DNA of 64,000 nucleotides, taken from NCBI GenBank assembly GCA_903859705.1, contig CAIONQ010000154.1:1-64000 (forward strand), written 5' to 3'. The position numbers and the translations under genes are program-made. Below, in pieces: positions 1 through 9,761 of the stretch (its first letter is position 1; each line of letters begins with the position of its first letter). The notes beneath the pieces are model-generated. The model was not told the origin of the DNA. It did not search any database and was given only the letters and a program-made list of their open reading frames with translations. The DNA comes from an uncultured Chthonomonas sp. (GTDB lineage: Bacteria; Armatimonadota; Chthonomonadetes; Chthonomonadales; Chthonomonadaceae).

Positions 1-470
1 AAGACGGTGGGAGGAAGCGGAGGCCCAGGTTCCCTGCTCGTTGCAGGGTTCCCTGGCCGCCCGAGCGTGCGAGGGAGCCAAGGCGAGGGCCAACTACAGA
101 GTAGGGTGGAATTTGCACGGGAGATCCTAAGAGGGCCGGCACGAGCTTCCCGGGGTCCCTGCCGCGCCCGAAGGGAGTCAAGCGGCGGGGTAGCGGGGTG
201 TGGGGCTGGCCCCACGACAAACAAAACTTACTCTGGAAAGCAGATCCGGGCTGCCCCTCACACAAAAACTAACAAACAACACCTGTGGGCTGGCCCTCAA
301 AAAAGAAAATTACAATCTATTCCGCTTGAAAAGCGTACAGAACATCACCCCTATGTTCCGCTCGGCGTAACTCACGCAAGGAATATCTATCATAAATATC
401 AAATGAGTCTCAATCTTGCGCCGCATGTTCCCGCTACGGTTTCGGCGCCTTTTCCGGGTGATTAGCGCTT
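1..470. other. Gene-free leader upstream of the cytochrome operon
   Basis: No convincing gene is seen here. A 152-codon open frame spans most of it, but its composition (Gly/Arg/Pro-rich, no domain, no ribosome site) does not look coding. The left half is GC-rich with short inverted repeats; the right half is A-rich and contains three imperfect copies of a GGGCTGGCCCC-like hairpin followed by an A-rich tract (see the repeat entry). The promoter of the operon that begins at 471 should lie here, but no clear -35/-10 pair stands out. Confidence 0.5.
198..320. repeat. Three imperfect tandem hairpin/A-rich units
   Basis: Units begin near 200, 247 and 287. Each has a short GC palindrome (GTGGGGCTGGCCCCAC at 200-215, then GGGCTGCCCCTCAC, then GTGGGCTGGCCCTC) followed by an A-rich stretch with ACAAA motifs. 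Unit length is roughly 40-47 bases. The copies are degenerate and only three in number, with no spacer logic like a CRISPR array. They could form serial stem-loops in a transcript leader or be a relic repeat. Confidence 0.45.
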
Positions 471-3400
471 ATGCCTTCCATACGCACAACAACACGCTCA
501 GCGATGCCGTTTGTTCGCAGTTTTTCGGCACTTGCCGCCGCCATTTCATGCCTTGCAGGCGGCCATGCTTCTGCTCAAAATGCTCCGGCCCAGAAGGTTA
601 ATTTTGGGCGAGATGTGCTGCCTCTGTTCAAAGCTCACTGCTTTCAATGCCATGCTGGCACAGAGAGCCAGGGCGGACTTAAGCTGGATTCACGGCAGGC
701 AATTTTAAAGGGCGGCGCCTCTGGCACCTCTATGGTGCCCGGGCAGGCTGCCAAAAGCCTCCTGCTAACTCGTATTCTTGGCGAGGGCGGCAAACCGCGC
801 ATGCCCCTGGGCTTTGCACCACTTTCAGAATCTCAAACGGCCCTTATTCGCGCATGGCTGGATCAGGGTGCCACATGGCCCACTGGTGCAGATCGTGTTC
901 ACTGGGCCTATGTTAAACCAAAAAGACCGACGCTGCCACCTGTAAAGAGTGTGGCCTGGGCCAGGAGCCCCATCGACAGGTTTATTCTGGCTAAAATCGA
1001 AAAGGCGGGCCTGCACCCATCCCCGGAAGCGGACAAGGTTACCCTACTTCGCCGCGTTACACTGGATCTTACCGGCCTGCCACCCACCCCTGCCGAGGTG
1101 GATGCGTTTGTGGCAGATAAAAGCCCCAATGCGTATGATAAAGTGGTCGACCTCCTGCTGGCTTCCCCACATTATGGGGAGCGCATGGCCCTGCCATGGT
1201 TGGATACCGCCCGCTACGCGGATAGCAACGGCTTTCAGCAGGATGGCGATACCTACCAGTATGTTTGGAGAGATTGGGTTGTGAAGGCGCTTAACACCAA
1301 TATGCCCTTTGATCAATTCACCATTCAACAACTGGCTGGCGATCTGCTTCCTAATGCCACCATAGATCAAAAGGTGGCCACCGGCTTTAACCGCTGCCAC
1401 CTGCTTAACGGCGAGGGCGGCGCTATCGCGGAAGAGCAGCGCAACGTTATACTTTTCGACCGCGTGGATGTAACCGCCACCACCTGGCTGGCATCTACCA
1501 TGGCCTGTGCACAGTGCCACGATCATAAATACGACCCAATTTCCCGCAAAGATTACTACTCTTTCCTGGCCTTCTTTAACAACGTTCCAGAAAGCGGCAC
1601 ACCACCTTTTGGTGGCCAATATCGAATCGCAGATCCTTTTATAGTGGTGCCCACCGATGAGGAAAATGCGAAGCTAAAAGACCTGGAAACCCGCCTTGCC
1701 GATGTGCAGCAAAAGGAAAAGGCCGCACAGAGTTTGCCAGAGGCAAAAGAGGCTCTGGCTAAGTGGATTACCGAGGCAGCAGCTGGTAATGGCGCCGCGC
1801 CCACTGCGGGTGTGTGGCAGCTGTTTACCGCGCCCAAATCTGCCGATTTTAATGCTGCATTCAACGATAAACTTGGCCCCGAACAGCGCCTTTCTAAAAC
1901 GGCTGCCCTCACCCTCACTGGCCCGGGCGAGCAGTGGAGCGCCCACCCGGAGTGGACCGATGGCAAGGTTTATGTGCTGAATGGCGAAACCACTGCCTTC
2001 TACCTGTACCGGCGCATCCATACCGATACGGCCCGGAGCCTGAAGCTCTCTTTTGGCAGCGACGATGGCATGAAGGCCTGGCTGAATGGCGAGCAGATTG
2101 TTAACGACAACGCGCAGCGTGCTGCCCTGCCAGATCAGGATGTGGTTACGGTTGGCCTGAAAGTGGGCGATAACGATCTTCTTGTGAAGATTGTAAACGG
2201 CGGCGGCATTGGCGGCTTCTACTTTAAGATGCTGGATAACGGCATCCCGGCCGACGTGCTGGCGCTGCTGCGCAAGCCCGCTGCCCGCACCGAGGCAGAA
2301 GATCAGAAGCTGCGCGATTTCTACTTCAGCATGCAGCCACCGCCGGGCGTAAAGGACCTTGTTGCCCAGCGCATGGCGATTGCAAAGCAGGTTGCCGATG
2401 TGAAGGCGAACCTGCCTAAGGTTATGGTTATGTCTGATGCGCAGCCCAGAAAGACACACCTTCTGCTGCGCGGCAACTACGAAATGCCCGCCGAAGAGGT
2501 GAGTTGCGCCACACCAGAAAGCCTGCCTACTATGCCTGCCGATGCGCCACGAAACCGCCTGGGGCTGGCGAAGTGGCTGGTAAACCCGGATCATCCGCTA
2601 ACGGCCCGAGTGCAGGTTAACCGTTACTGGCAGCTGTTTTTTGGGGTTGGGCTCGTTAAAACCTCAGAGAACCTGGGTACCCAGTGCGATCCGCCCTCCC
2701 ACCCAGAACTGTTGGATTGGCTGGCTACCGAATTTGTGCGCAGCGGGTGGGATGTTAAACATATGCATCGGCTGATAGTAACCAGCGAAACCTATCGGCA
2801 AAGCTCACGGGTAACCCCGGCCATGCTGCAAAAAGATCCAGAAAACAGACTATATGCACGCGCAGCAAGATTCCGGCTGCCATCACTGCTGCTGCGCGAT
2901 ATCGCGCTCAGCGCAAGTGGCCTGCTCAACCCCAAAATTGGCGGCAAGCCCGTATACCCCTATCAGCCAAAGGGCATTTGGGATGGGCTGGCCATCACCA
3001 ACGAGCGCGATTTTAGCTACCCACAATCCACAGGCCCCGATCTGTATCGGCGCAGCCTCTACACCTTCTGGCGCAGAACTGTTGCCCCCTCTAATATGTT
3101 TGATGCCTCGGTGAGGCAAACATGCAAGGTGCGTCTGGCCGTAACCAGCACACCGCTGCATGCCCTCACCACATTAAACGATGTAACCTGGGTAGAAGCG
3201 GGCCGGGCCATGGCACAACGTGTGCTGAAACAGCCCGGCACGCCAGAAACCCGGCTGGCAACTGCCTTCAAACTGGTATGCGGCCGGCAACCTGCCCCCG
3301 ATGAGGTGAAGCTGCTGCGCCGCAGCCTGGATAGGGCGATGGCAGCATATAAGGCAGATAAGCCTGCGGCAGAAACCTTCCTGAAGGCGGGCGATAGCCC

Positions 3401-3494
3401 ACGCGATACCACCATAGATTCCGTAACACACGCAGCCTATGCAAGCGTGTGCCTGGCAATACTGAACCTGGACGAGGCCCTTACCCGCGAGTAG
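471..3494 (+). CDS. Secreted cytochrome c-type protein, PSCyt1-DUF1549-DUF1553
   Basis: A 1007-residue exported protein of the planctomycete-type cytochrome family. A signal peptide covers about residues 1-36 (AAAISCLAGGHASAQ). A single haem-binding CxxCH follows at C57/C60/H61 (CFQCH) in the PSCyt1 domain. DUF1549 covers about 150-370 and carries a second CxxCH, CAQCHDHKYDP, at 346-350. The middle (about 430-590) holds a PA14/lectin-like stretch (FGSDDGMKAWLNGE), and DUF1553 fills about 680-990. Such proteins are usually paired with a DUF1501 protein, as here (next gene at 3521). The biochemical role is not established; a periplasmic redox role linked to polymer degradation is often suggested. 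Start 471 is an ATG; the internal ATG at 504 is an alternative that keeps the signal peptide. Confidence 0.93.
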   Translation: MPSIRTTTRSAMPFVRSFSALAAAISCLAGGHASAQNAPAQKVNFGRDVLPLFKAHCFQCHAGTESQGGLKLDSRQAILKGGASGTSMVPGQAAKSLLLTRILGEGGKPRMPLGFAPLSESQTALIRAWLDQGATWPTGADRVHWAYVKPKRPTLPPVKSVAWARSPIDRFILAKIEKAGLHPSPEADKVTLLRRVTLDLTGLPPTPAEVDAFVADKSPNAYDKVVDLLLASPHYGERMALPWLDTARYADSNGFQQDGDTYQYVWRDWVVKALNTNMPFDQFTIQQLAGDLLPNATIDQKVATGFNRCHLLNGEGGAIAEEQRNVILFDRVDVTATTWLASTMACAQCHDHKYDPISRKDYYSFLAFFNNVPESGTPPFGGQYRIADPFIVVPTDEENAKLKDLETRLADVQQKEKAAQSLPEAKEALAKWITEAAAGNGAAPTAGVWQLFTAPKSADFNAAFNDKLGPEQRLSKTAALTLTGPGEQWSAHPEWTDGKVYVLNGETTAFYLYRRIHTDTARSLKLSFGSDDGMKAWLNGEQIVNDNAQRAALPDQDVVTVGLKVGDNDLLVKIVNGGGIGGFYFKMLDNGIPADVLALLRKPAARTEAEDQKLRDFYFSMQPPPGVKDLVAQRMAIAKQVADVKANLPKVMVMSDAQPRKTHLLLRGNYEMPAEEVSCATPESLPTMPADAPRNRLGLAKWLVNPDHPLTARVQVNRYWQLFFGVGLVKTSENLGTQCDPPSHPELLDWLATEFVRSGWDVKHMHRLIVTSETYRQSSRVTPAMLQKDPENRLYARAARFRLPSLLLRDIALSASGLLNPKIGGKPVYPYQPKGIWDGLAITNERDFSYPQSTGPDLYRRSLYTFWRRTVAPSNMFDASVRQTCKVRLAVTSTPLHALTTLNDVTWVEAGRAMAQRVLKQPGTPETRLATAFKLVCGRQPAPDEVKLLRRSLDRAMAAYKADKPAAETFLKAGDSPRDTTIDSVTHAAYASVCLAILNLDEALTRE

Positions 3495-3520
3495 GGCGCG
3501 CGCAGAATAGAGACGAAACC

Positions 3521-4990
3521 ATGAATCCACTGTTTGAAAGAGATCTGCATCTATCTCGCCGGGAATTTTTTGGCCGCGGGTCTACTGGCATTGGCGTGGC
3601 GGCCCTCGCCGCCCTGATGGCAGAGCAGGGTGCCCTCGCCGCCCCGCCCTCCGGCAAGCTGGCGCTGCCCGGGCTGGCTGGCGTGCCCCACTTTGCACCA
3701 AAGGCAAAACGTGTTGTGGTGCTATGGCAGGGCGGTGCGCCCTCTCATGTAGATCTGTTTCAGCATCAGCCCAACCTCGAGAAGTACCGCATGCAGCAGC
3801 TGCCAGAATCTATCCGCAGCAAGGGCCGCCTCTCCACAATGACGGCCGGGCAAAAAAACTACCCGGTACTGCCGCCCATCAAACCCTTTAAGCAGTATGG
3901 CAAAAGCGGCATGTGGCTATCCGAGATGCTGCCTCATATAGGATCGGTTGCAGATGACATCTGCCTGGTTAACTCCATGCATACCGAGGCGGTGAACCAT
4001 GCCCCCGGCGTTACCCTGTTTATGACAGGCAGCCAGGTGCCCGGCCGCCCCAGCATGGGTGCCTGGGCAACCTATGGGCTGGGCTGTGCCACCAGCGAGC
4101 TGCCCGCGTTTTGTGTAATGACCTCTATGGATACTGGCAAAACCTGTGGGCAGCTATTTTATGATTACTACTGGGGCAGCGGCTTTCTGCCATCCCGCTA
4201 CCAGGGCGTGCGCTTTAGAGGCGAGGGAGATCCCGTTCTGTACCTGGCAGACCCGGCAGGCATGCCACGCAGCCTGCGCCGCGGACAGCTGGATGATATT
4301 GCCGCCTTAAATCACCGGCGACTGCAGGACTTTGGCGATCCTGAAATTGAAACGCGCATCACTCAGTATGAAATGGCGTACAAGATGCAAACCAGCGTGC
4401 CAGACCTACTGGATATCTCCAAAGAGCCAAAGAGCGTTCTGGAGATGTACGGCCCGGATGTGGAGCGCAAGGGTAGCTTTGCGCGCAACTGCCTGCTGGC
4501 CCGCCGCCTGCTGGAGCGCGGGGTACGGTTTATACAGCTAATGCATGCCGGGTGGGATCAGCATGGCAATCTGGATACGCAACTTGCACTGCAGTGCAAG
4601 GATACCGATCAGCCCTCGGCAGCACTCGTGAAAGATCTGAAAGCGCGTGGCATGCTGGAAGATACCATTGTGCTGTGGGGCGGTGAGTTTGGCCGAACCA
4701 CCTTTGTGCAGGGCGATATCACCAAGCCCAACGGCCATGGCCGCGATCACCTGGGAAGCTGCTACAGCATGTGGGCAGCAGGCGGGGGCTTTAAAGGCGG
4801 CACGGTGTATGGCAAGCCAGATGAGTTCTGTTACAACGTTGCCGATGATGGCGTGCATGTACACGATATGCAGGCAACCATAATGAACCAGCTCGGCATA
4901 GACCACACGCGCCTCACATTCCGATATCAGGGCAGAGATTTCCGCCTTACAGATGTTCATGGCAATGTTGTGAAAGGCCTTATTAGTTGA
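3521..4990 (+). CDS. DUF1501 family protein with Tat signal
   Basis: A 489-residue DUF1501 protein (sulfatase/alkaline phosphatase-like fold). It starts at the ATG at 3521, which is followed at once by a twin-arginine signal (LSRREFFGRG, RR at 13-14); the open frame extends upstream but that part overlaps the previous gene. Family-typical stretches are visible: VVLWQGGAPSHVDLFQHQP, MWLSEMLPHIG, NSMHTEAVNHAPG, GSFARNCLLARRLLERGV and VLWGGEFGRTT, plus a C-terminal GIDHTRLTFRYQGRDFRLTDV. It follows the cytochrome gene by 26 bases and overlaps the next gene by one base, so the genes are probably coupled. DUF1501 proteins nearly always accompany DUF1549/DUF1553 cytochromes; the substrate is unknown. 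Confidence 0.92.
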   Translation: MNPLFERDLHLSRREFFGRGSTGIGVAALAALMAEQGALAAPPSGKLALPGLAGVPHFAPKAKRVVVLWQGGAPSHVDLFQHQPNLEKYRMQQLPESIRSKGRLSTMTAGQKNYPVLPPIKPFKQYGKSGMWLSEMLPHIGSVADDICLVNSMHTEAVNHAPGVTLFMTGSQVPGRPSMGAWATYGLGCATSELPAFCVMTSMDTGKTCGQLFYDYYWGSGFLPSRYQGVRFRGEGDPVLYLADPAGMPRSLRRGQLDDIAALNHRRLQDFGDPEIETRITQYEMAYKMQTSVPDLLDISKEPKSVLEMYGPDVERKGSFARNCLLARRLLERGVRFIQLMHAGWDQHGNLDTQLALQCKDTDQPSAALVKDLKARGMLEDTIVLWGGEFGRTTFVQGDITKPNGHGRDHLGSCYSMWAAGGGFKGGTVYGKPDEFCYNVADDGVHVHDMQATIMNQLGIDHTRLTFRYQGRDFRLTDVHGNVVKGLIS

Positions 4991-7900
4991 TGGTGAGAAG
5001 AGTGCTGATTGCCTGTGCCGCCGTGCTGGCCGCCAGCGGCCTTGCCACAGATGTGCAGGCTGCACACCGCAAAGATGGCGGAAACGCAAGAAAAAAAGCG
5101 ATCGCAAAGCCTGCCGTAATAGCGGATTTCAACCGGGATATTCGGCCCATTCTTGCTGCAAACTGCTTTCCATGCCATGGGCAAGATCCCTCTACGCGGC
5201 AGGCAGGGCTGAGGCTGGATAAGCGAGCCGAGGCGATTATGGCGCGGCCATCCGGGGCGGCAATTACCGTAGGCAAGCCGGATAGAAGCACCCTGATTGC
5301 GCGCATACGCACCACCAATCCAGATCTGCTGATGCCACCACCCTCTTCTCAGCACAGGCTAAATGCAGAGCAGAAATCACTGCTCTCTGCCTGGGTTCAG
5401 CAGGGTGCCCCGTATGCCGAGCACTGGGCATTTACACCCCTGCGCAAGCCAACACCGCCCGTTGTTAAAGGGCAAAGCTGGGTGCGCAGCCCAATCGATT
5501 CCTTCATCCTTGCAAAGCTGCAGCGCCTTGGTATTGGCCCGGCACCGCAAGCCGATAAAAGTACACTCATCCGCCGCGCCGCTCTGGACCTTACCGGCCT
5601 GCCACCCACCGAAGCCGAGCGCAATGCCTTTTTGAAAGACAAAAGCCCTAACGCGTATGAGCATGCAATCGACCGCCTGCTGGCCTCTCCCCGTTATGGC
5701 GAACACTGGGCTCGCACCTGGCTGGATCTGGCACGATACGCAGATACACAGGGGTATGAGAAAGATGGGCCCCGCACCATCTGGCGCTATCGAGACTGGG
5801 TGATTGATGCGTTTAACGCAGATATGCCATTCGACAGGTTTACCGTAGAGCAGCTTGCCGGTGATCTGCTGCCCAACCCCGGCCCCTCCCAGTTGCTGGC
5901 CACGGCCTTTCATCGCAATACCATGACCAACACAGAAGGCGGCGTGGATGGCGAGGAGTTCCGCACGGCCGCCATTAAAGACCGCGTAGATGTTACCGGG
6001 CAGATATGGATGGGGCTTACCATTGGGTGCGCAAAGTGCCACTCTCATAAGTACGACCCCATTTCACACGCGGAGTACTACCGGTTTTATGCCCTGTTTA
6101 ATCAAACTCAGGATGCTAACAGCGGTGATGAATTCCCCACGGAGCTAACCCCCACGGCAGAACAGGCGGGCAAGCTGGCAGAAGCCGATGAGCGTGTGCG
6201 CAGCCTGCGCACCGCGTTTGATGCCCCGCACCCGGAAACCGCTGCCGCACAAAAAGAGTGGGAAGGCACCCTGGCTGCCGCAAGTTTGTGGGCGCTACCT
6301 GCAGCGCAATCTGCTGTTTCTGAAGCGGGTGCATTGCTGCGCCCCCGTGCAGATGGCGCACTGGTGGTATCTGGCAAGCATGCCGATAAAGATGCGCTAA
6401 CCCTTACATACAACCTGGCCGCCTCTGGCGTTTCCACCCTCACCGCCATACGGATGGAAGTGCTGAAAGATGCGTCTCTGCCTAACGGTGGCCCTGGCAG
6501 AGATGAGGCAGATCAGAACGTAGTAACCTCCGAGTTTGTGCTTGAGGCAGTTGCTGCGGATGGCAAAGCCACGCCGATACCATTTGCCAGAGCCCGCGCC
6601 GATTTTGAGCAGGGCGGCTGGCCAGCATCTGCCGCCATAGATGGTAACCCGGATACAGGATGGGCTTATTCGCCGCAGAATCGGCAGCCACATATGATCC
6701 TGTTCGATCTCAAAACGCCACTAAAGGTTGCTGCAACGGGCACCCTGCGCATCACCATTCGGCAAAACTATTTGCGGCTTCAGCTTGGCTGTTTCCGCAT
6801 ATCGTTCACTGGCCAGGCACCCGATACGCTGCGCACTGACATGGCCGATATCGCCTCCATTGCGGGGCTGCCAGCTGGCAAACGCAGCCCGGATCAACAG
6901 AAGCTGCTGGACGAGGCCTTTCGGAAAACGCATGCTCCCACCGATGCCGTTTGGAAAAACCTGAGCGCCGCGTTGGAAGCAAAGAAGCAGTTAGAAGCGC
7001 AAACGCCGCGTACCCCCATTTTGAGAGAGCTACCTGTAGACCGACAGCGCATTACGAAAATCCACCGGCGCGGCAACTTCCTGGATCCCGGCGATGCCGT
7101 TACCCCCGCCGTGCCAGAGGCGTTCGGAAGCTTGCCCTCATCGGAGCCCGCCAACCGGCTGGCGATGGCGAAATGGCTGGTTTCAAAAGCCAATCCGCTT
7201 ACTGCAAGGGTGGCCGTTAACCGCGTTTGGGCGCGGATTTTCGGCACCGGCCTTGTGGAAACCGAAGAAGATTTTGGAACACAGGGCTCTGCACCAACCA
7301 ACCCGGAATTGCTTAACTGGCTGGCTGCCAGCTTTAGAGATGACTACGGGTGGTCGGTTAAAAAACTGTGCAAAGCCATCGTAATGAGCGCGGCGTACCA
7401 GCAATCATCGGAAGTTACCGCGCAAAAGAAGCGGCAAGACCCACGCTGCGTGTATCTTAGCCGCTCTCCACGTTACCGGCTATCGGCAGAAACCATAAGG
7501 GATCAGGCGCTGCAGATATCTGGCTTGCTGAGTGCAAAGATGCATGGCCCCTCTGTAATGCCACCCCAGCCGGATGGTATATGGCGCACCGTTTACAGTG
7601 GGCTAAAATGGCAAACCAGCCCCGGTGAAGACAGATACAGGCGGGGGCTTTACACCTTCTGGCGAAGAAGCAGCCCGTACCCCGCTATGACAACGTTTGA
7701 TGCCGGCAGTGGCGAGTTTTGCATTATCCGCAGAATACGCACCAATACGCCGCTTCAGGCGCTGGTTACCCTGAACGACCCCGCCTTTGTGGAGGCAGCT
7801 GGCGCGCTTGGTGTTAACATGTTGCAATCCCCGGGTTCGATATCGGCAAAGCTCAATGCCGGATTGCAGCGCGCACTCGGCAGGGCAGCACTGCCCGAAG

Positions 7901-8091
7901 AAACGGTACGGCTGGCGAAGCTCTACACCGATTCGCTTGCCAGGTTCCGTGCAAAGCCTGAAACCGCAACAGCGCTGCTGAAATCGGCAAATGTTTCTGC
8001 ACCCCAACAGGCGGATAGCTGCCAGCTGGCTGCGTGCATCACCACCGCCAATGTGCTGCTGAATCTGGATGAAACGGTAACTCGACCATGA
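4990..8091 (+). CDS. Second PSCyt1-DUF1549-DUF1553 cytochrome c-type protein
   Basis: A 1033-residue paralogue of the protein at 471. The ATG at 4990 shares its A with the TGA stop of the preceding gene (TGATG), a sign of translational coupling; a TTG three bases earlier is possible but less likely. A signal peptide (VLIACAAVLAASGLATDVQA) precedes C59/C62/H63 (CFPCHG), DUF1549 with C347/C350/H351 (CAKCHSHKYDPI), and DUF1553 in the C-terminal third. The middle differs from the first paralogue: instead of a PA14-like stretch it has a discoidin-like segment (GGPGRDEADQNVVTSEFVLE ... AIDGNPDTGWAY). The pair therefore may recognise different ligands. It overlaps the next gene by four bases (ATGA). 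Confidence 0.93.
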   Translation: MVRRVLIACAAVLAASGLATDVQAAHRKDGGNARKKAIAKPAVIADFNRDIRPILAANCFPCHGQDPSTRQAGLRLDKRAEAIMARPSGAAITVGKPDRSTLIARIRTTNPDLLMPPPSSQHRLNAEQKSLLSAWVQQGAPYAEHWAFTPLRKPTPPVVKGQSWVRSPIDSFILAKLQRLGIGPAPQADKSTLIRRAALDLTGLPPTEAERNAFLKDKSPNAYEHAIDRLLASPRYGEHWARTWLDLARYADTQGYEKDGPRTIWRYRDWVIDAFNADMPFDRFTVEQLAGDLLPNPGPSQLLATAFHRNTMTNTEGGVDGEEFRTAAIKDRVDVTGQIWMGLTIGCAKCHSHKYDPISHAEYYRFYALFNQTQDANSGDEFPTELTPTAEQAGKLAEADERVRSLRTAFDAPHPETAAAQKEWEGTLAAASLWALPAAQSAVSEAGALLRPRADGALVVSGKHADKDALTLTYNLAASGVSTLTAIRMEVLKDASLPNGGPGRDEADQNVVTSEFVLEAVAADGKATPIPFARARADFEQGGWPASAAIDGNPDTGWAYSPQNRQPHMILFDLKTPLKVAATGTLRITIRQNYLRLQLGCFRISFTGQAPDTLRTDMADIASIAGLPAGKRSPDQQKLLDEAFRKTHAPTDAVWKNLSAALEAKKQLEAQTPRTPILRELPVDRQRITKIHRRGNFLDPGDAVTPAVPEAFGSLPSSEPANRLAMAKWLVSKANPLTARVAVNRVWARIFGTGLVETEEDFGTQGSAPTNPELLNWLAASFRDDYGWSVKKLCKAIVMSAAYQQSSEVTAQKKRQDPRCVYLSRSPRYRLSAETIRDQALQISGLLSAKMHGPSVMPPQPDGIWRTVYSGLKWQTSPGEDRYRRGLYTFWRRSSPYPAMTTFDAGSGEFCIIRRIRTNTPLQALVTLNDPAFVEAAGALGVNMLQSPGSISAKLNAGLQRALGRAALPEETVRLAKLYTDSLARFRAKPETATALLKSANVSAPQQADSCQLAACITTANVLLNLDETVTRP

Positions 8092-9662
8092 CGGAAAAGC
8101 AACAGGAAAAACTCTACACCAGCCTGGTTGAGAATAGCCTTCCACTTCAGGAGGCGTTAACCGCCACACGCCGCCAGTTTTTTGGCGGTGTTGGCCTGGG
8201 ACTGGGCTCTATAGCGCTGGATATGCTGCTGGCAGATGGGGCCGGCGCGCAGCAGAAAACTGGCCAGCCTGCTGGTCCGCTAAGCCCGAAGGCACCGATG
8301 ATCGCGCCAAAAGCAAAATCGGTAATCTATCTGCACATGGCTGGCTCACCCTCTCAGCTGGAGCTGTTTGAGTACAAGCCGGAGTTGATGAAGTATGACG
8401 GCAAAGATTGCCCTGCCGAGTTTTTAAAGGGAAAGCGTTTTGCATTTATCCGGGGAGTGCCACGCATGCTGGGCCATCAGTTTGCATTTGGCCAGCACGG
8501 GCAGAGCGGGCAATGGATAAGTGAACTGCTGCCGGGCATTGCATCCAGAGCGGACGATATCTGCGTGGTGCGCAGCATGTTTACCGAGCAGTTTAACCAT
8601 GCCCCCGCTCAGCTGTTTATCCACACGGGCCAATCTCGGTTTGGATACCCCAGTATGGGAGCCTGGACCACCTATGGCCTGGGCACCATGAATCAGGATT
8701 TGCCCGGCTTTGTAGTGCTTACCTCTGGCGGAAAAGTGCCGGATGCGGGCGCAAGCGTGTGGGGCAGTGGCTTTTTGCCCAGCGTGTACCAGGGTGTGCA
8801 GTGCAGAACCGATGGCGGAGACCCGGTGCTTTACCTCTCTAACCCCGCCGGTATGGATAGGGAACTGAGGCGCAAAACGCTGGATGCCATGGGAGACCTG
8901 AACCGCCTGCAGCACAAACATATTGGCGATGATGAAACGCTTACACGCATCTCGCAATATGAGCTGGCATACCGCATGCAGATATCGGTTCCAGAGGTGA
9001 TGGATATCTCCAAAGAGCCAGAATCCATCTTAAAACTTTATGGTGCGAAGCCAGGGTATGTATCCAACATTGTTGGCGCGGAAGACCCACGGGCAAACTA
9101 CCGGGGCGATGATGCCACCTTTGCAAACAACTGCCTGCTTGCCAGGCGGCTGGTAGAAAAGGGCGTTCGATTTGTGCAGCTATACGATTGGGGCTGGGAT
9201 CACCATGGCACCGCACCCGGCGAATCTATTGACCAGGGGCTGCCCATAAAAACCAGGCAGATAGATACAGCCATTGCTGGCTTGCTTACCGATTTGAAGC
9301 AACGCGGCCTGCTGGAAAGCACACTGGTGGTGTGGGGCGGGGAGTTTGGGCGCACCCCCATGCAGCAGAACAACGTGCGTACCGACCGTCTTAAGGGCTA
9401 TATTGGCCGCGATCATCACCCGTATGCGTTTACCATGTGGATGGCGGGCGGTGGCATTAAGCCGGGCCTGGCCTTTGGCGAAACCGATGAGCTTGCCTAC
9501 TACATTGCGAAGGATAAGATGACCATCCGAGATCTGCAGGCCACCATTCTGCATCAGATGGGCCTGGATCCCTTCCGATTTATCTACCGCTACCAGGGCC
9601 TGAACAACCGCCTTATCGGCCCCACCGATGAAGGCAGGGTGATGAAGCAGATATTGGTGTAA
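8088..9662 (+). CDS. Second DUF1501 family protein with Tat signal
   Basis: A 524-residue paralogue of the DUF1501 protein at 3521. A longer N-terminus precedes the twin-arginine motif (ATRRQFFGGVG, RR at 28-29). Family blocks include VIYLHMAGSPSQLELFEYKP, WISELLPGIASRADDICVVR, FNHAPAQLF, MDISKEPESILKLYGAKPG, TFANNCLLARRLVEKGVRF and VVWGGEFGRTPM. It starts inside the preceding cytochrome gene (ATGA overlap), so it is the partner of the second cytochrome and the last gene of the four-gene operon. The stop is followed by a large imperfect stem-loop at 9668-9761. Function unknown beyond the family association. Confidence 0.92.
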   Translation: MTEKQQEKLYTSLVENSLPLQEALTATRRQFFGGVGLGLGSIALDMLLADGAGAQQKTGQPAGPLSPKAPMIAPKAKSVIYLHMAGSPSQLELFEYKPELMKYDGKDCPAEFLKGKRFAFIRGVPRMLGHQFAFGQHGQSGQWISELLPGIASRADDICVVRSMFTEQFNHAPAQLFIHTGQSRFGYPSMGAWTTYGLGTMNQDLPGFVVLTSGGKVPDAGASVWGSGFLPSVYQGVQCRTDGGDPVLYLSNPAGMDRELRRKTLDAMGDLNRLQHKHIGDDETLTRISQYELAYRMQISVPEVMDISKEPESILKLYGAKPGYVSNIVGAEDPRANYRGDDATFANNCLLARRLVEKGVRFVQLYDWGWDHHGTAPGESIDQGLPIKTRQIDTAIAGLLTDLKQRGLLESTLVVWGGEFGRTPMQQNNVRTDRLKGYIGRDHHPYAFTMWMAGGGIKPGLAFGETDELAYYIAKDKMTIRDLQATILHQMGLDPFRFIYRYQGLNNRLIGPTDEGRVMKQILV

Positions 9663-9666
9663 AGAT

Positions 9667-9761
9667 AGGAAGGCGAGGGAGTTAGGGTTTGGCGCGGGCG
9701 GAGGCCCCCCGTAGCGCGGAAGGAAGGGGCCAACCTGGCTTCCTTCGCTTTCTAACTCCCT
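9667..9761. repeat. Large imperfect inverted repeat between convergent genes
   Basis: AGGGAGTTAG at 9676-9685 is perfectly complementary to CTAACTCCCT at 9752-9761, and an inner stem pairs GCGGAAGGAAG (near 9716-9726) with CTTCCTTCGC (near 9739-9749) with one bulge. The right arm covers the stop codon of the minus-strand gene that ends at 9752. There is no U-rich tract, so this is not a textbook intrinsic terminator, but a hairpin at the junction of convergent genes could still stop or protect both transcripts. Confidence 0.6.

Noticed and set aside
7-465. 152-codon open frame at the left edge
   Set aside because: Gly/Arg/Pro-rich peptide with no domain, signal or ribosome site; it crosses palindromic repeat DNA and runs into the leader of the real gene at 471.
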